NCBI GenBank assembly: GCA_025331445.1
Contig: JAIWNE010000002.1
Location: 806,001 to 870,000, forward strand
Direction of reading: 5' to 3'
Length of the DNA: 64,000 nt
DNA from: Blakeslea trispora
Taxonomy: Eukaryota; Mucoromycota; Mucoromycetes; Mucorales; Choanephoraceae
Shown: positions 1 to 11,427 of the stretch, piece by piece
Position numbering within the stretch: position 1 is the stretch's first letter
Layout: each line of letters starts with the position of its first letter
Made by a program: the position numbers and the translations under genes
Notes under the pieces: generated by a model
Database searches by the model: none
What the model was told of the DNA's origin: nothing
What the model saw: only the letters and a program-made list of their open reading frames with translations

Positions 1-1209
1 TGTCTGTTCCAAGGTGTTGATGTAATCACTCTATATAAAAAACAGACTGTTGATCAGCATGGTTTCCACTCTTCTTCTTCTTTTTCATATAGACAAAAAA
101 ATCGCTTTACTTTGCAACAGACAACAGTGATAGGTATACCTAGGTTTGTTGTCAAACAGCCTGCAGAAAGGGGTAACATGACATTGTGATCCATAGTGGT
201 TGAAGGAGCAACAGGTTGTGCAGATGTATTGTTGGGTACAAACTGAGTACTGATGGAAGCTGAAGGCACTGAACTGGTGGAGGTAGAAGCTGTCAAAGTG
301 AGATCTTTACTCAAGTAAGAAGGTTCTGTATATGTCTGCAAATAATGTTCAACTATATAAAAAAAAAATAGAGATTTGTATTATTATTATTTTTTCCATT
401 TCCCATCTGCCTATAGAATACATACGCTTTTCTTTGAGCTCATCCACAATGGCTCTTCCTCTACTCCAGTTAGAATCCATGGCCAAACCCTCTTTACAAA
501 TCTCATCTATCAAACTTTGTACTATACTGATCCAACGTTCCAACATCTCTAAAAACTTCCAAGGACGCGTCCAATCCAATAGGATAACCACACATGAGTC
601 TGCTACTGTCTCAGCTCGAATAGCAAACTTCAAAAGAGGAAAGAACTCGGGTGAAGATAACCCGAGTTGATACAATCCAAGCCTAGCCATTGCTTTTAAA
701 ATGAAATGTATTTTAAGGTTATGTCAATAAAGAAGTGTAGCGTGATGTCCTTTGTACTACCTTCATTTTCTTCATCTTTGATGTCTATGTAACTATAGCC
801 CAAAGCCAAATCATCTGTATCTTCTTCAGTCAACGGAGTATAAAGGTGGCTAGGAGCGCTACTGAAAGGGGTATGATCTTCCTTTTCAAAATTTGACAGT
901 TGTTGCGGACCTGGGTCGTTTTTTAAATAGTTGACGAGTGTTGATTTACCTACACCAGGTTCACCTAAATATATATTATTTTTGTAAGAAAATACGAAAT
1001 AAAAAAAAAAGACAGAAAAAGTAACCATGATAAATACCTAATATCAACACGTTCTTTGTGGGCACCATTTTTGTAGAAGCAACGTTTTTCAAAATACTTG
1101 ACCAAATTTCGTCTTTCTCGGGTATAGAAGGATTTTGTTGTTGTTGTGTCATAACTGAGGTAGTGGATACACTTTGTGAAGGTGTCACTGACGATAAGAG
1201 GCCTGACAT
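1..1209 (-). CDS. Cytoplasmic dynein 1 light intermediate chain (3' part beyond window)
   Basis: Subunit of the dynein motor that links the heavy chain to cargo adaptors. The reading frame starts at ATG 1209 and runs through exons at 1209-1038, 964-761, 692-426, 352-111 and 30-1, all with GT-AG borders and matching phase; it leaves the window at base 1. The protein has a Ser/Thr/Gln-rich N-terminus, a Walker A-like loop GEPGVGKST just after intron 1, the family hallmark VVILLDWTRPWKFLEML in exon 3, and the block LGIPITVVCCK joined to SDYINTLEQ, which corresponds to the NKxD-like part of the Ras-like fold. The fungal-type insertion between these (Ser/Thr-rich, about residues 210-250) is variable. 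Identity is secure at family level. The C-terminal adaptor-binding helices lie outside the window. Confidence 0.9.
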
Positions 1210-3129
1210 GTCTACTCTAATACTTTCAAGTCAAATAAGAAAAGAAAGAAGGGGGGGATATAAGATGTATAATAAGTTTATACAGAAGGTATAGAGAGAG
1301 AAAAAAAAACAAAGAGAGAAAAAGAAAAAAAAGAGAGATAAAATAGTTTAAACTTTTTTTTTTATTAATTTTCAACACCCACACAGTGTTTGATTCCTAT
1401 ACGTTTGACGATACACACACGCACAAACGATCACTTTGCTGAGCTTCTAGTAAGAACGCCTGCAGCAGTCGTTTTGCTCCGCTTCTTGCAAATAACTTTC
1501 TTAACAAGCAATGTCACAGCCAATCAAAATGAAATCCATATTTTCAGGAATAGAAATTTATGAAAAAAAAAACCGTGACACCTGTTTGAAAGTAATCTTG
1601 ACATATAAATTGAAGTGCGGTAGTTTTGAAATCAATATCTTATAATCCAACATACGTGCAATATTTTTATATAAAGACGGGCATGGAAGGGCTATAGATG
1701 ATAATGGTGGCCCTGAGTCTATAGACTGCATTGTTTATCAACATGATTTTTTTTTTCATCCAGGTCTCCCCCCCTTTTAATTCTTTGCCTGTCCAATTCA
1801 AGATTGAAGTTGATTTACGCTACAATGATTTTCTAAAATGCGAGAGTATACTTTGCATCCGTTGGTGTTTATCTTTTAAAGTTATGTGATATAACTTGAA
1901 AGGAGAACAAGCGTAAATACTTTGAGACGAGTTATGCTGTTTTGTTTCGAAAAGTAATGAAGAGGTTTATGTTGGTTAATTATTCTGTATTACACTCTAG
2001 TTGTAATTCCGATTGTATTCATAGAGGTATGGTATCTGTAGCTGTACTTGTAGATGCATTGCTTTAAACAAAGTATTTCATTATGTATTGTTATTTAGCG
2101 TACCATAATCCAGCACTTGCTATTATCGTAACCGATGATTGTATCAGATAAGGACAACAAAAGGACAACAATTTTTATCGAGATCAAATTATCTCATGTC
2201 CGCTCTCTCCTCTACTGGACTTGGTCTTATGCTCCCAATCTGCTGATGTGTTGCACAACTAGTGTCCCGCATACAAGAATCCCTTGAGCCTAGGCAACTA
2301 CCCGATCGACCAGCCTTATATCAGCGCTTTGGGGGGGGGGAAACTCTGAAACGATGTCTCTACCCAATCCTTGTTCTTAAGTTACTTCCTCTTTCCTCCA
2401 TTGAGATGAATAGCCTTCCCCCTCCATCCTTCGTTTCAAAAACCCTCTCTTGCCATTTAAGCCCCCCTTTTTTCTTTCCATTGTCTCCTCTATACTGATG
2501 ATATCGGCCAACAGTTTGTACAGGCCCCATCTGATAGATCTCCCGTGAAACAATGGAGAACTTAGTCATTGTACTTTATGACGTCTTGGTTAGTTATCTT
2601 CTGGCTATTCCTTTCTGTCATTTCCAAACCTTCACTACTACCTCACGAAAACGCACGCCATTCATTGTCTACATATGCATCGTCATTTGATGATGCCTGA
2701 AACAATGAATAGCTCCCCTCCCTCTTTCCTATAAAATCATATTATATAATGCCCATTGGCTCACCATTTGTATTAATCTTTATGAACTTGACTACCTTCT
2801 AAGATCCCACCCTCTCTGTCCAATGGGATAGGCCCCCCCTTCTTCCCTACTTCTACCTGATGTCTTCACATCTAACTTTTTACATATAGCTATTCTTTCT
2901 TGACTTCCATTCTAAAAAGAATCTTTAGACTCTTGTGTGTTTTGTTCTGCCTCAGGGTAATTAGATTGTGTCGCCCAATTGGCAGGCTGCATATCTCGAG
3001 AAAAAAAAAGTGCGTTTCGGTACCTGAAATATTCCACACGCGTTTTTTCTTTTTTCCTTGTTTTTCTTTTTTCCTTGTTTTTCCTTTTTTCCTTGTTTTT
3101 CCTTTTTTTTTTTACTTGTTGTCTATCTA
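1210..3129. other. Intergenic region between divergent genes, no gene seen
   Basis: This 1.9 kb separates the start codons of the dynein chain (minus) and the ARB2-fold gene (plus). It holds homopolymer runs (A/T tracts, a G10 run near 2331-2340), CT-rich stretches and, at 3040-3115, repeated ttttttccttg-type units that form a pyrimidine-rich leader before ATG 3130. Open frames here are low-complexity or lack coding character. The promoters of both genes must lie here, but I cannot place any site. Confidence 0.5.
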
Positions 3130-4800
3130 ATGTACAGAAGAAGAAAGCCTGCTGGTGAAAGCAAACCACCTATTCCGGATACACTTGAGGAGTTTGGTTA
3201 CCAACTCAAGGAGAACGGAGAAGTCAGAAGTATTTCTTTAGGTATGTGAATAACCGAAACTGAAGTCATGATCTAATCCCCATGTTCTCTAGATGAGCCT
3301 TATGTTTTTGATTACCTTCCCAAAGACAGACCCTATAATGAACAGCGTTACGATAAGTTTATGGGTAACACATTAATTGCTTTAGATACTCGAGAATCGG
3401 TGATTGATTGCTTTCCTCGTAGATATCATTGGCGATGAGATCGAGAAGCGCCTCCAGGCAGAACCCTATAATTATCAAAAGGTCTATTTGCCTATTGGTG
3501 TTGATCCAGACAAAGAAATCCATTCCTACTTTTACATGACGTGCGTAACATGCTTTCTTTTGTATACATTTCGGATTATGCAGCTAACAGCATTTCATTA
3601 GTCCTAATGCATTGACAACAACGGACAAGTTACTAGTGATGATTCCTAACAATGCCACCAGGTTAGATAGGGTCAATTGAAAGAGTATTGCCCATATTCA
3701 TGCTTCTATTAGAATTGGTCAATGGAGTAAAAGAGTGATTTGTGATCAGAATATATTTGTAAGTTGTGCCTTGCTTATTGCTTTTTCGATATAAGGATAC
3801 TCATCATCCCCATAGACTGGATCTATGATGCAAGTAACTGATCTTGTGAAAGAAAAGGGCTATGAAGCCATCATTTTAAATACAAACGGCAACTTTTGGC
3901 ATGATGGTCGTGCTCGGGTAAATGAAATGAACTAATGTAAGGAAGCTTATTGTTTAACTTTTTCAACATATCAGAACACTTTCCCGCCCCATGCAAGCAG
4001 AATTATTGAGATTCCAGGTAATAAGAAACAGGAATAATGACAGATGTGCATAACTGATGCTTTTTGTTTTTTTTTATGTTTGCATTTGCAGGAAGCGAAA
4101 TACCAGAGAAGCACTGTGAATATGTATTTCATCATTTTATAAAGTAAGTATGTAATACCTTATTTATTTAGTAAACGGATCATCTTATGTTGGGCTATAG
4201 AAACGCAAAAGCAGAGAAAATAGCTATCATGGCTACAGGCTGGGGAGGTCATTGCTTTGCCCTTACATTAAACAACGAATGCAAGTATTTGTTTTAGACA
4301 TGTCCTCGATCTTATTAACCTTTCAAGATGATATAGTTGACTTTATCAAGCAAAAAGTAAAAGCTATTGCCATGACCGACAGTTCTCATGGAAGTGATTT
4401 GATTCAAGGCTCAGATAAGCGAACATTTATGTTTGATGTAGGTTTATACAACTACAGTGTATGACATGGTTTGACTCAATTTATTTTAAAAGAACTGTAT
4501 AAACTGGATTGTAAATGCAAAGCCCAAAGGAGATTTGGTACAAGATCCTCGCTTTGGTTGTACATGTATCTCTTCAGGTAAATCCTTCTAAATTTTCTGT
4601 TGAAATCAATAAGCTAATGTTATATACTAGCACTTGAAATTGCTGATTTCACGTTAACTGAAATGCTAAATGATATCATGAAGTTCATCTTTGTCAAAAT
4701 GGGTGATATTGAGCCTGATCAAGAAGAAAGTGATGATGACATGGAAAAGTTCCTTGCTGAAGAAGCTGAACGTTTAGAGATTGTTGAGGATCCTCAATAA
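3130..4800 (+). CDS. ARB2-domain protein (FAM172/ARB2A-like)
   Basis: Twelve exons: 3130-3241, 3293-3364, 3423-3540, 3602-3661, 3713-3758, 3816-3917, 3975-4017, 4092-4143, 4201-4280, 4328-4437, 4493-4577, 4631-4800. They sum to 1050 nt, 349 aa. The order of blocks matches the animal FAM172A/ARB2A family: EEFGYQLKENGEVR, DEPYVFDYL, KVYLPIGVDPDKE, IGQWSKRVICD, EYVFHHFI, IMATGWGG, KVKAIAMTDSSHG, NWIVN. In fission yeast Arb2 belongs to an Argonaute chaperone complex, and animal members are linked to co-transcriptional splicing; a nuclear RNA-related role here is inference. The fold is alpha/beta-hydrolase-like, but the nucleophile elbow reads TGWGG with no Ser, so hydrolase activity is unlikely. 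The tail is acidic (ESDDDMEKF). Intron 9 uses a GC donor (gcaagt at 4281). Confidence 0.85.
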
Positions 4801-6123
4801 AAAAATAATTCATCATGATTTTCTTTTTTTCTTTGTTTGTGTTATCTACAAAGCGTTGATTAAAGTTAAGTGCTACTCTATACTTTTCTCTTTTTTTTTA
4901 TTTATAAAAGATACGTGCAATAAGCTGCAGGTATTATGCAACTAACATGATTCTATACTGATTCTGCTACTCTCTTTCTTTCTGATAATTAAGAACAAAT
5001 GGGATCAGAGCCTGATAAACAAACAGAGTATCCTGATATATTTGTTTAAATCGAGTCCGAAAAGAAAGAAAAAAAGAGGTGCATATAGAGATTGAGTGTT
5101 TAGATCAGCTGAAAAGAGAGAGAAAATCAGGAGCATTACATGCATCGTTCCTTTATTACCCTTTAACTAAAAAAGATACATAAAAGAAAAATAAAGCCTT
5201 GCAGTGCATCACCTTGCATATACATCGTGATTTTCTTTTCTTTTTTTTTTTAAAAAAAAGACAAAGTTTTCGCTTTGTAAGATCAGACAAGAAAACTTCG
5301 AGAACTTGACTATTTTGTTCACAAGGCGAGTACAAACAAACATTGCTGAAGATAGGATCCTAAATGTAGAGATATCCGCGCCAACACTATTTTGCTCTGT
5401 ATAACCATGTTGGTTGCGTTTTAATCATCACGGCATTAAATTAGCTATAGAAGGAAAAAGTAAGGGGGGGGGGAGGAGAACGGAGAAACGGGGCGTTAAG
5501 AGTAAGAGAAGGATGGGATACCAAATAAAAAAAAAAAAAGAATTAGCGAAAAGGCAGAAAAACAAAAAGAGAGAGAGTGAGAGTGAGAGAGTGAAAGAGT
5601 GAGTGCAAAAAAAAAAGGCAACAGGGAGAAAAGAGTGAAAAAAGGGGGGGAGAAAGATCGAAAAAGGAAAGGAAAGTATATCAGCCTGTGTCTTTACATC
5701 TTGTTCATACAAAAGACCTGTTTTATTTTTTGTTTTTTTTTTTGCTCTGGATGTGTTTGCTTGAGCAAAGTGCTTTTTGTCTTTAGGAACGGAAACCCCG
5801 TTTTGTTTCGCCTTCCGCTTCTTGGTTGAGTTTATAAATAATATGCAGGTCAAGTCAACTGCTTTGCAGCACTAAAACAATCAGTGCTGCATTCCGCCAC
5901 TGTTTATGTTATTTATTTATTTTTGCTTTATTTTTGTTTTGTTTTTTGGTATAAGAGCGTATCACCTCTAGCATTTTCTTTTTTTGTTTTTTCTCTCTCT
6001 CTCTCTTATATATATTTCATCTTATAAACCTTCATTTTTTATTATTATTAAGTTGCATACATAATACATACATTACACAGTACAAAAAAAAAAGAGAAAA
6101 TAACAAGTAAGCTAAAGACAAAG
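4801..6123. other. Intergenic region and probable 5' leader of the StuA-like gene
   Basis: No gene recognised. The stretch carries A/T and G-rich homopolymers, a GA-rich purine block at 5450-5680 and CT runs at 5990-6008. Because the downstream APSES frame has no ATG of its own, one or more 5' exons of that gene probably lie here; an ATG followed by a possible donor occurs at 5842 (atgcag|gtcaag), but its phase does not fit the simplest acceptors, so I do not assign it. Confidence 0.4.
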
Positions 6124-8064
6124 GCAAATGAAACAAACCATACTAATGCTTCTCCAGTGGAAGGAATCTATCAAAACAATCTGTACTCTCAACAATCTCC
6201 TTCTTATATATTGCAATCTGGACATCAAACAGATCATACAAGCTACTCCAATTATGGTAATCCATACCATCGTACAAGTGCGTTTTCAGATGCCAGATCG
6301 TATCAACCCAACTCATCTGCATCACCTTCAAACACAATAACAGCCACAGCATCTAATTCTGCATCACCCTATCACTCTACCGGATTAAGCAGTTCGAACA
6401 ACAGTAACAATCATTACACAGCTGATTTTCATAACCATCATACCAACAATACCCACTCTCAACATGACTATGGCCATCCTGCCTCTTCGCATTCACTCAA
6501 TTGGTCTCACTCTGCCTCAGCAAACAGTGTGTCCTGGAACGCTGTCAGCCCTCCCCTTCCCCCTCCTCCTTCTTCTTCCCATATCGCCTCACGTCACAAT
6601 AGCTACAGCAGTAGTGGTAGTGCTTTCCCTTCGCTTATGTCTTCCACACTTGCTGTTACTGGTCACCATAGTAACACAGGAACTCATTTCCCAAGACCTA
6701 AATTAACAACTACTGTTTGGGAAGATGAGAGTACAGTCTGTTACCAAGTAGATGCTAAAGGTGTTTGTGTCGCTCGTAGACAAGGTAAACAAATGAATTT
6801 TGCCACCAGTCAGTTTCTAATAGATAAATAGATAACGATATGATCAACGGAACCAAATTACTTAACGTAGTAGGCATGTCCCGAGGCAAGCGTGATGGTA
6901 TCCTTAAGAACGAAAAGGGCCGTGTTGTAGTTAAAGTAGGTGCAATGCATCTCAAAGGTGTTTGGTAAGTCTGACTGTCTATCATCAGAACAAGATGTTT
7001 ATTTTTCGTTCACATTAGGATCACATTTGAACGTGCAAGAGATTTGGCTACAAAATTCAAGATTGCAGATATTCTCTACCCTCTCTTCATCGATAACCCT
7101 AGTGTCTTTTTGCCAAACCAGAACTGTAGTACATCCAATGGGCTACCCATCACACTTCCATCAAACCATAGCTCATTGATCAACAAAGTCTATTCTACAG
7201 GCGCAAATAATACCAACAACAGTCAAAGCACAAACAATTTTAACTCTTTTAATCTGCAGTCATGGGACAAGCCTTATCCTTCTTCTCTTCCAAGTATTCA
7301 TAACCAATCACAAGATCAAAGTAAGATCAATTTAAAGAAAGCATAAAACTTTAGCTGACTAACATGGCAATTTAACTTTAGTGCTTATCCGAACTCAAGC
7401 AAATGACAATGGTAGCTGTAGCCCTGTTCCTGGTACAATCACACCTATACTGCCTTCAGCAACAAATGAGCAGAATGATCTTTATCTGATAAACCATTAT
7501 GACTGCAGAAACAACCTAAACAACAAGAGCAATACTGCGAGAGCATCGTACAGTTCTGCTCAATCAAGCACTTATTCACTCTACGACAATCCATCTGGAG
7601 CCAATCATCACCCATCCTTCTCCTCTTCTCCTTCTTTTCATGCTAGTCCCTATGTACAACATCGAAAACTAACTCAATCTACTCTGGACAAGGAACAAAG
7701 AAAGAGCAGCATAGATTTTCCTAGTAGCCCGCCACCAGAAAATGCAAGTGTAAAATATAGCACACTATATTCGTTAGACAATCATCATTCATCGCACCAG
7801 CATTCTTGGTCAGAAACAACAAACAAATCTAGTCATGAGACCAAAGATACCTCGTTAAACAAAACATCCCCATTAGGTATTTTTTAATTGATTGTTTTCT
7901 TTTATGGTAGCTAAAAAGGCAGTTTTGTAGTACGTCATGTCAAGGAACTTGCTGAGTCAAATCTACAAGAAAAGACCTCAAGAAAAAGAATGCATCAAGA
8001 CAACAAGTGTTCAAGTCAGGAACATAAGCGTATTAGAAATGATAAAATAATAGCATCGCCTTGA
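6124..8064 (+). CDS. StuA: APSES-domain transcription factor, StuA type (5' end unresolved)
   Basis: Fungal developmental regulator that binds DNA through an APSES (KilA-N-like) domain. Exons: about 6124-6784, 6832-6964, 7019-7320, 7382-7876, 7931-8064, with phases that all fit. The APSES domain spans 6695-7110: [28 protein letters not shown], then [60 protein letters not shown]. It is flanked by long Ser/His/Asn-rich low-complexity arms, as usual for StuA/Asm1. The last exon, reached by splicing out 7877-7930, adds a basic segment ([10 protein letters not shown]) resembling the C-terminal NLS of the family. The coding frame is open from 6052 with no in-frame ATG before the APSES domain, so the start codon is expected on an upstream exon; 6124 is a working boundary only. 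Confidence 0.9.
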
Positions 8065-8451
8065 TCATTAAAAAAAAACGAAAGCTATAGTTTACTTGAA
8101 AGGGGGTTGTCACGAGATTTGTTTGTTTGTAGGCTTTCAAATTTGATTTTATTTTAACAGAATGTTCGATACGATATACAAGTTCTTATTTTCGAAAAAC
8201 CAATATGACGTCTAAGCTTAAATGAGTCTGGATGTCAACTAAAACGCTTAAGGCTTGCTGCCTTCAGTCAGTAAGTGTCCTTTTCCTGCTTTTGGGCCGT
8301 TTTCTCCAGTAGGAGAAGCCCCTTCAAAAAAATTTGGTTTTTTTTTCAAGTAATGTCACGTGACGTTGCGTTATTTGACAAAAGAAAAAAAAAGTAAAAC
8401 CCACAACTCTCCTTTTAGCGCGAAGCTTTCTTATTTTTTGTTGTTGTTTAT
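8065..8451. other. Gap between StuA-like gene and Helitron fragment
   Basis: No gene seen. It carries a perfect 10-bp palindrome gtcacgtgac near 8355-8364 (an E-box CACGTG core), poly-A/T runs and a G-rich piece. Whether the palindrome is functional is unknown. Confidence 0.4.
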
Positions 8452-9319
8452 ATGCTAGAAACTGCTGGACCAAGACTTGGTCAAAGAACAAGAAGGACTA
8501 GCCAAGATCCAGACTTTGTTTACGAAAATAACATTGAAAGTGATCGTTCGTCTATTCAACAACAAGATAATGTACCGGAGGTTCTGGAAAGCGAAATTGA
8601 AAAAATAAGACGTCAAAATAGAGAGAGACAGAGGGCTTACCGGCAGCGCAAAAGAGAAGCTTCAGCTGCTCAATCTGACGCAGAGATCGAGAAAGTCAGG
8701 CGTCAAAACAGAGAAAGAAAGAGAGCCTATAGACAACGCAAAAAAGAAGCTTTAGCTGCCCAATCTGACGCAAAAATCGAGAATATAAGGTGTCAAAATA
8801 GAGAACAACAGAGAATTTCTTGTCAACGCAGAAAAGAAGCTGAGGTTGGTTTTTTTTTCTATGCTTAATTCCGGAAGCAAAGATTTCTAAAATGTATTTA
8901 TCAGGTTGAAGAAAATGATGTTGTCGATCCATTCGATGCAGCTGCTCATGAAAACAAATCGAACATTTGTAAAGGCCCGACTGTGATTTGTGTCTGCTGT
9001 GGTGGCCTTTGGTTCCCTAATCAAATCGAAACAGTAACAAAAGAGTCTTTGCTTGAACGGAATGCAGATCAAGACTTTGTTGATACTGTATTTAAGGTAG
9101 ATCAAGACCAAGGCTCCAATAAGTTCTGCTTCAATTGCTCAGTGGATGTCAAAAAGATCAAAATCCCTAAAATACGGATTTGAGCTTCCTGAAATATCTG
9201 AGGAACTTTGTTGTTTGAATAGGGTAGAGGAAATGCTCGCTTCTGCTTGCCACATTTTTCAATCCATATTTACTGTTATGGGTTTACGCTATGTTGATCA
9301 CCGACGAATTGGCAGATAA
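8452..9319 (+). pseudogene. Helitron-like N-terminal fragment with three basic repeats, frameshifted
   Basis: Opens at ATG 8452. After an acidic lead come three tandem 30-residue basic repeats (8593-8682, 8683-8772, 8773 to about 8841) built on IRRQNRERQRAYRQRKREA, then a probable intron (8845-8904, GAG joined to GTTGAAGAA), then two Cys pairs: ICVCCGGLWFP and FCFNCSVDVKKIKIPK. Arginine-rich tandem repeats followed by such a Cys-rich module are typical of the N-terminal part of rolling-circle Helitron Rep/helicase proteins. The frame stops at 9181-9183; dropping one A from the AAAA run at 9169-9172 reopens it to 9319 with LPEISEELCCLNRVEEML, again like Helitron proteins. No Rep or helicase domain follows. 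I read it as a truncated, decayed copy; the family call rests on domain order, not on a search. Confidence 0.55.
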
Positions 9320-10211
9320 TTTTATACTGAGATGATACGGCCATCCTTTGGACCATCCTTTTACTCATCCTTTGGGCCATCCATCAACTTCCTCTTCCTC
9401 TCTTTCTCCATCGTGCAATGCAATACAACAGGATACTGTATCGCTCGTTGTACCGGTTATCTCTATCTTCTTTTTCGTCTTCTTTTTCCTCTGCTCTTTC
9501 TCCACTTGTTTCTTGAGCAACCTCGATCCAATCCTTCATTCTGCAGCTTGACCCTCAACTCTCTGATGCTGTATGCTTGCTGACTGAACACGCTATTCCT
9601 GCTATTGAGAGTCTGTCTGCCTTCCGTGTCTATCTTCCGTGTCTAAGCCTCCAATCAACATTCAGGCTTACCAGCTAAAAGTAGATGTTGCACCGGCTAA
9701 AAGAAGAAAGGAAAGAAAGAAAGAAAGAAAGAAAGAAAAAGGGCCGTGGAATAGATTGCAACCGATACCTTGGTGATTGAACAACAACAATAACAACAAC
9801 CAAAATATAAAGTATACTTGAAGGTACCTTTATTTCAAATTACTTTCTAAACGATAAACCAAACGAAGCAAAATGCAATAAAAAGCATAGCTCTCTTTCC
9901 ATTCAATCACTCTACATCTGTCAATACAAGTTGCCTGTTCTTTTCTCTCTCTCTCTCTTTTCTTTTGACACTAATTAGTTGTTCTACGCGTTCTTGCTTT
10001 GCATCTCGGTATATTTCAACAGTAATGGTGTTGGTGATAATAGTCGGCACTGACAACGATGGATTTCGAACGCATCCTCAATAAATACAATGAACTAAAA
10101 AATAAATCTAAAAAAATAATAAAAATCCAAAATCTCTTGAATCGGGTCCGCTGCTTAATATCTTTGGCTCTCCTTCCATTTTGTGTCACTCTTGACTCGC
10201 ATCGATTGGAA
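9287..10211 (+). repeat. Dispersed repeat, copy 1 (about 0.92 kb)
   Basis: Direct-orientation copy of the segment at 22091-22987. The two are nearly identical over long stretches (for example from 9880 to 10195), differing by point changes and small indels: an extra 12 bp near 9357-9370 and a longer GAAA microsatellite at 9707-9738 here. The left edge (cgctatgttgatca) falls inside the frameshifted Helitron-like frame; the right edge is near the gactcgcatcgattgg segment. I see no terminal inverted repeats and no clear target duplication. It may be a non-autonomous or terminal part of a mobile element; its type is unresolved. Confidence 0.85.
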
Positions 10212-10348
10212 TAGAGCAGGACAGACTTTGCAATCAGTCTGGATAGCCCCCATTTGCTAGACATGAGAAAGTAAACAAACTAGACTGTCGATATCAATGT
10301 TGTAGTGAACTTTATGGATATGCACTGACTTTGTTTGGCTGGTTGGAT

Positions 10349-10383
10349 AGATAAAGCTAGATAAAGCTAGATAAAGCTAGATA
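10349..10383. repeat. 10-bp tandem repeat (agataaagct), 3.5 copies
   Basis: Three perfect units agataaagct followed by a partial agata. A short slippage-type repeat. Confidence 0.9.
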
Positions 10384-11323
10384 CGATGCTGATACAATGT
10401 CAAAATAAGAAAGATTGGTCAAAGAACTTGATCTGAAAAAAAAAGGGTACTGAAAAGTGTTTGCATTGGCATCTATCAAATGAACGAATTTCAATATGAA
10501 TGGCTTCTTCATTACGCACGTCTCTATACAAAAGACTGTAACAAAGTACTGTTACTGCCTACAGCTTGATCTATTCGCATTACAGTCTTGAGACTGTCCT
10601 CATTTAAACCACAGAAATGGATATAGACGAAACTGTAAAAGCTATCCTCAACAAATTACTGAATCGAAGGGAAGAAAAAGAAAAAGAAGCATATTTTGTT
10701 ATTTTATTGATTTTCATTTTTGAATCTTTAAAAGAAACAAAAGAGCATTTCGATTTGTTGACAAGATCTGTTTCATTGAGGGTAAATGCTGTCGCTTTTT
10801 TCTTCGCCAAATCAAAAATACCAGGCGAAACCATTGCAAATACAATATTTCTCATTACTTTGTAACTGACAAAGTATGAAACAGTATGAATGATTGACAA
10901 CAAGCATCTTGGGCTGTAAATATCGTACAAGATGCAGACTAACAGTCTATCTTTACATGTGTAGACTGAAAGAGGAATAAAAGCAGACAGGAAATGTGTC
11001 TCTTGAGATCTCTTTATTTGGAAAGCGGAGATGGGAAGCTCATGAGGAAAAGGCTTTTTCTTTTTGCTTAATTGCCACTTTGACCAGAGTGACAAGGTAG
11101 ACTCAAAGAAAGCGAAAGCGAAAGAGAAAGACAGAAACTCAAGCAAAAGTAAAGACAGTTATAGAGACTAGTGATGTCTGTAAGTATTATTGTGGAACAA
11201 GATAGAAAATAGACTTTTTATTTAGGTGAAGAGAAAAAGTGTTAAACACGATAAAAAACTCTTCTTAAGGCAATCTGAGAAGGTATATGGTGGTTCAGAT
11301 GCGGTAAATACTGTCAAGATACA

Positions 11324-11427
11324 GTTGGATAGGCACATTTGGATAGGCACAGTTGGATAGGCACATTTGGATAGGCACATTTGGATAGGCATATTTGGAT
11401 AGGCATATTTGGATAGGCACAGTTGGA
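11324..11427. repeat. 14-bp tandem repeat, about 7.4 copies
   Basis: Unit ttggataggcacat with variation in the last bases (cacat, cacag, catat). A 12-bp imperfect purine repeat (gaaatagagaca-like) follows directly at 11426-11475. Because 14 is not a multiple of 3, the repeat is unlikely to be a coding array. Confidence 0.9.

Noticed and set aside
5428..5853. 141-codon minus frame upstream of the StuA-like gene
   Set aside because: Entirely low-complexity, produced by a GA-rich tract.
6128..6340. ATG-started frame at the beginning of the StuA-like gene
   Set aside because: Wrong frame relative to the APSES domain; the overlapping frame has the coding character.
9332..9583. Open frames within the dispersed repeat as a repeat-encoded protein
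   Set aside because: Frames are not preserved between the two copies (indels change them), so there is no sign of coding selection.
10604..11146. 180-codon minus frame
   Set aside because: Rich in Phe/Leu/Ser from AT-rich DNA, no motif, no matching splice or homology signal.
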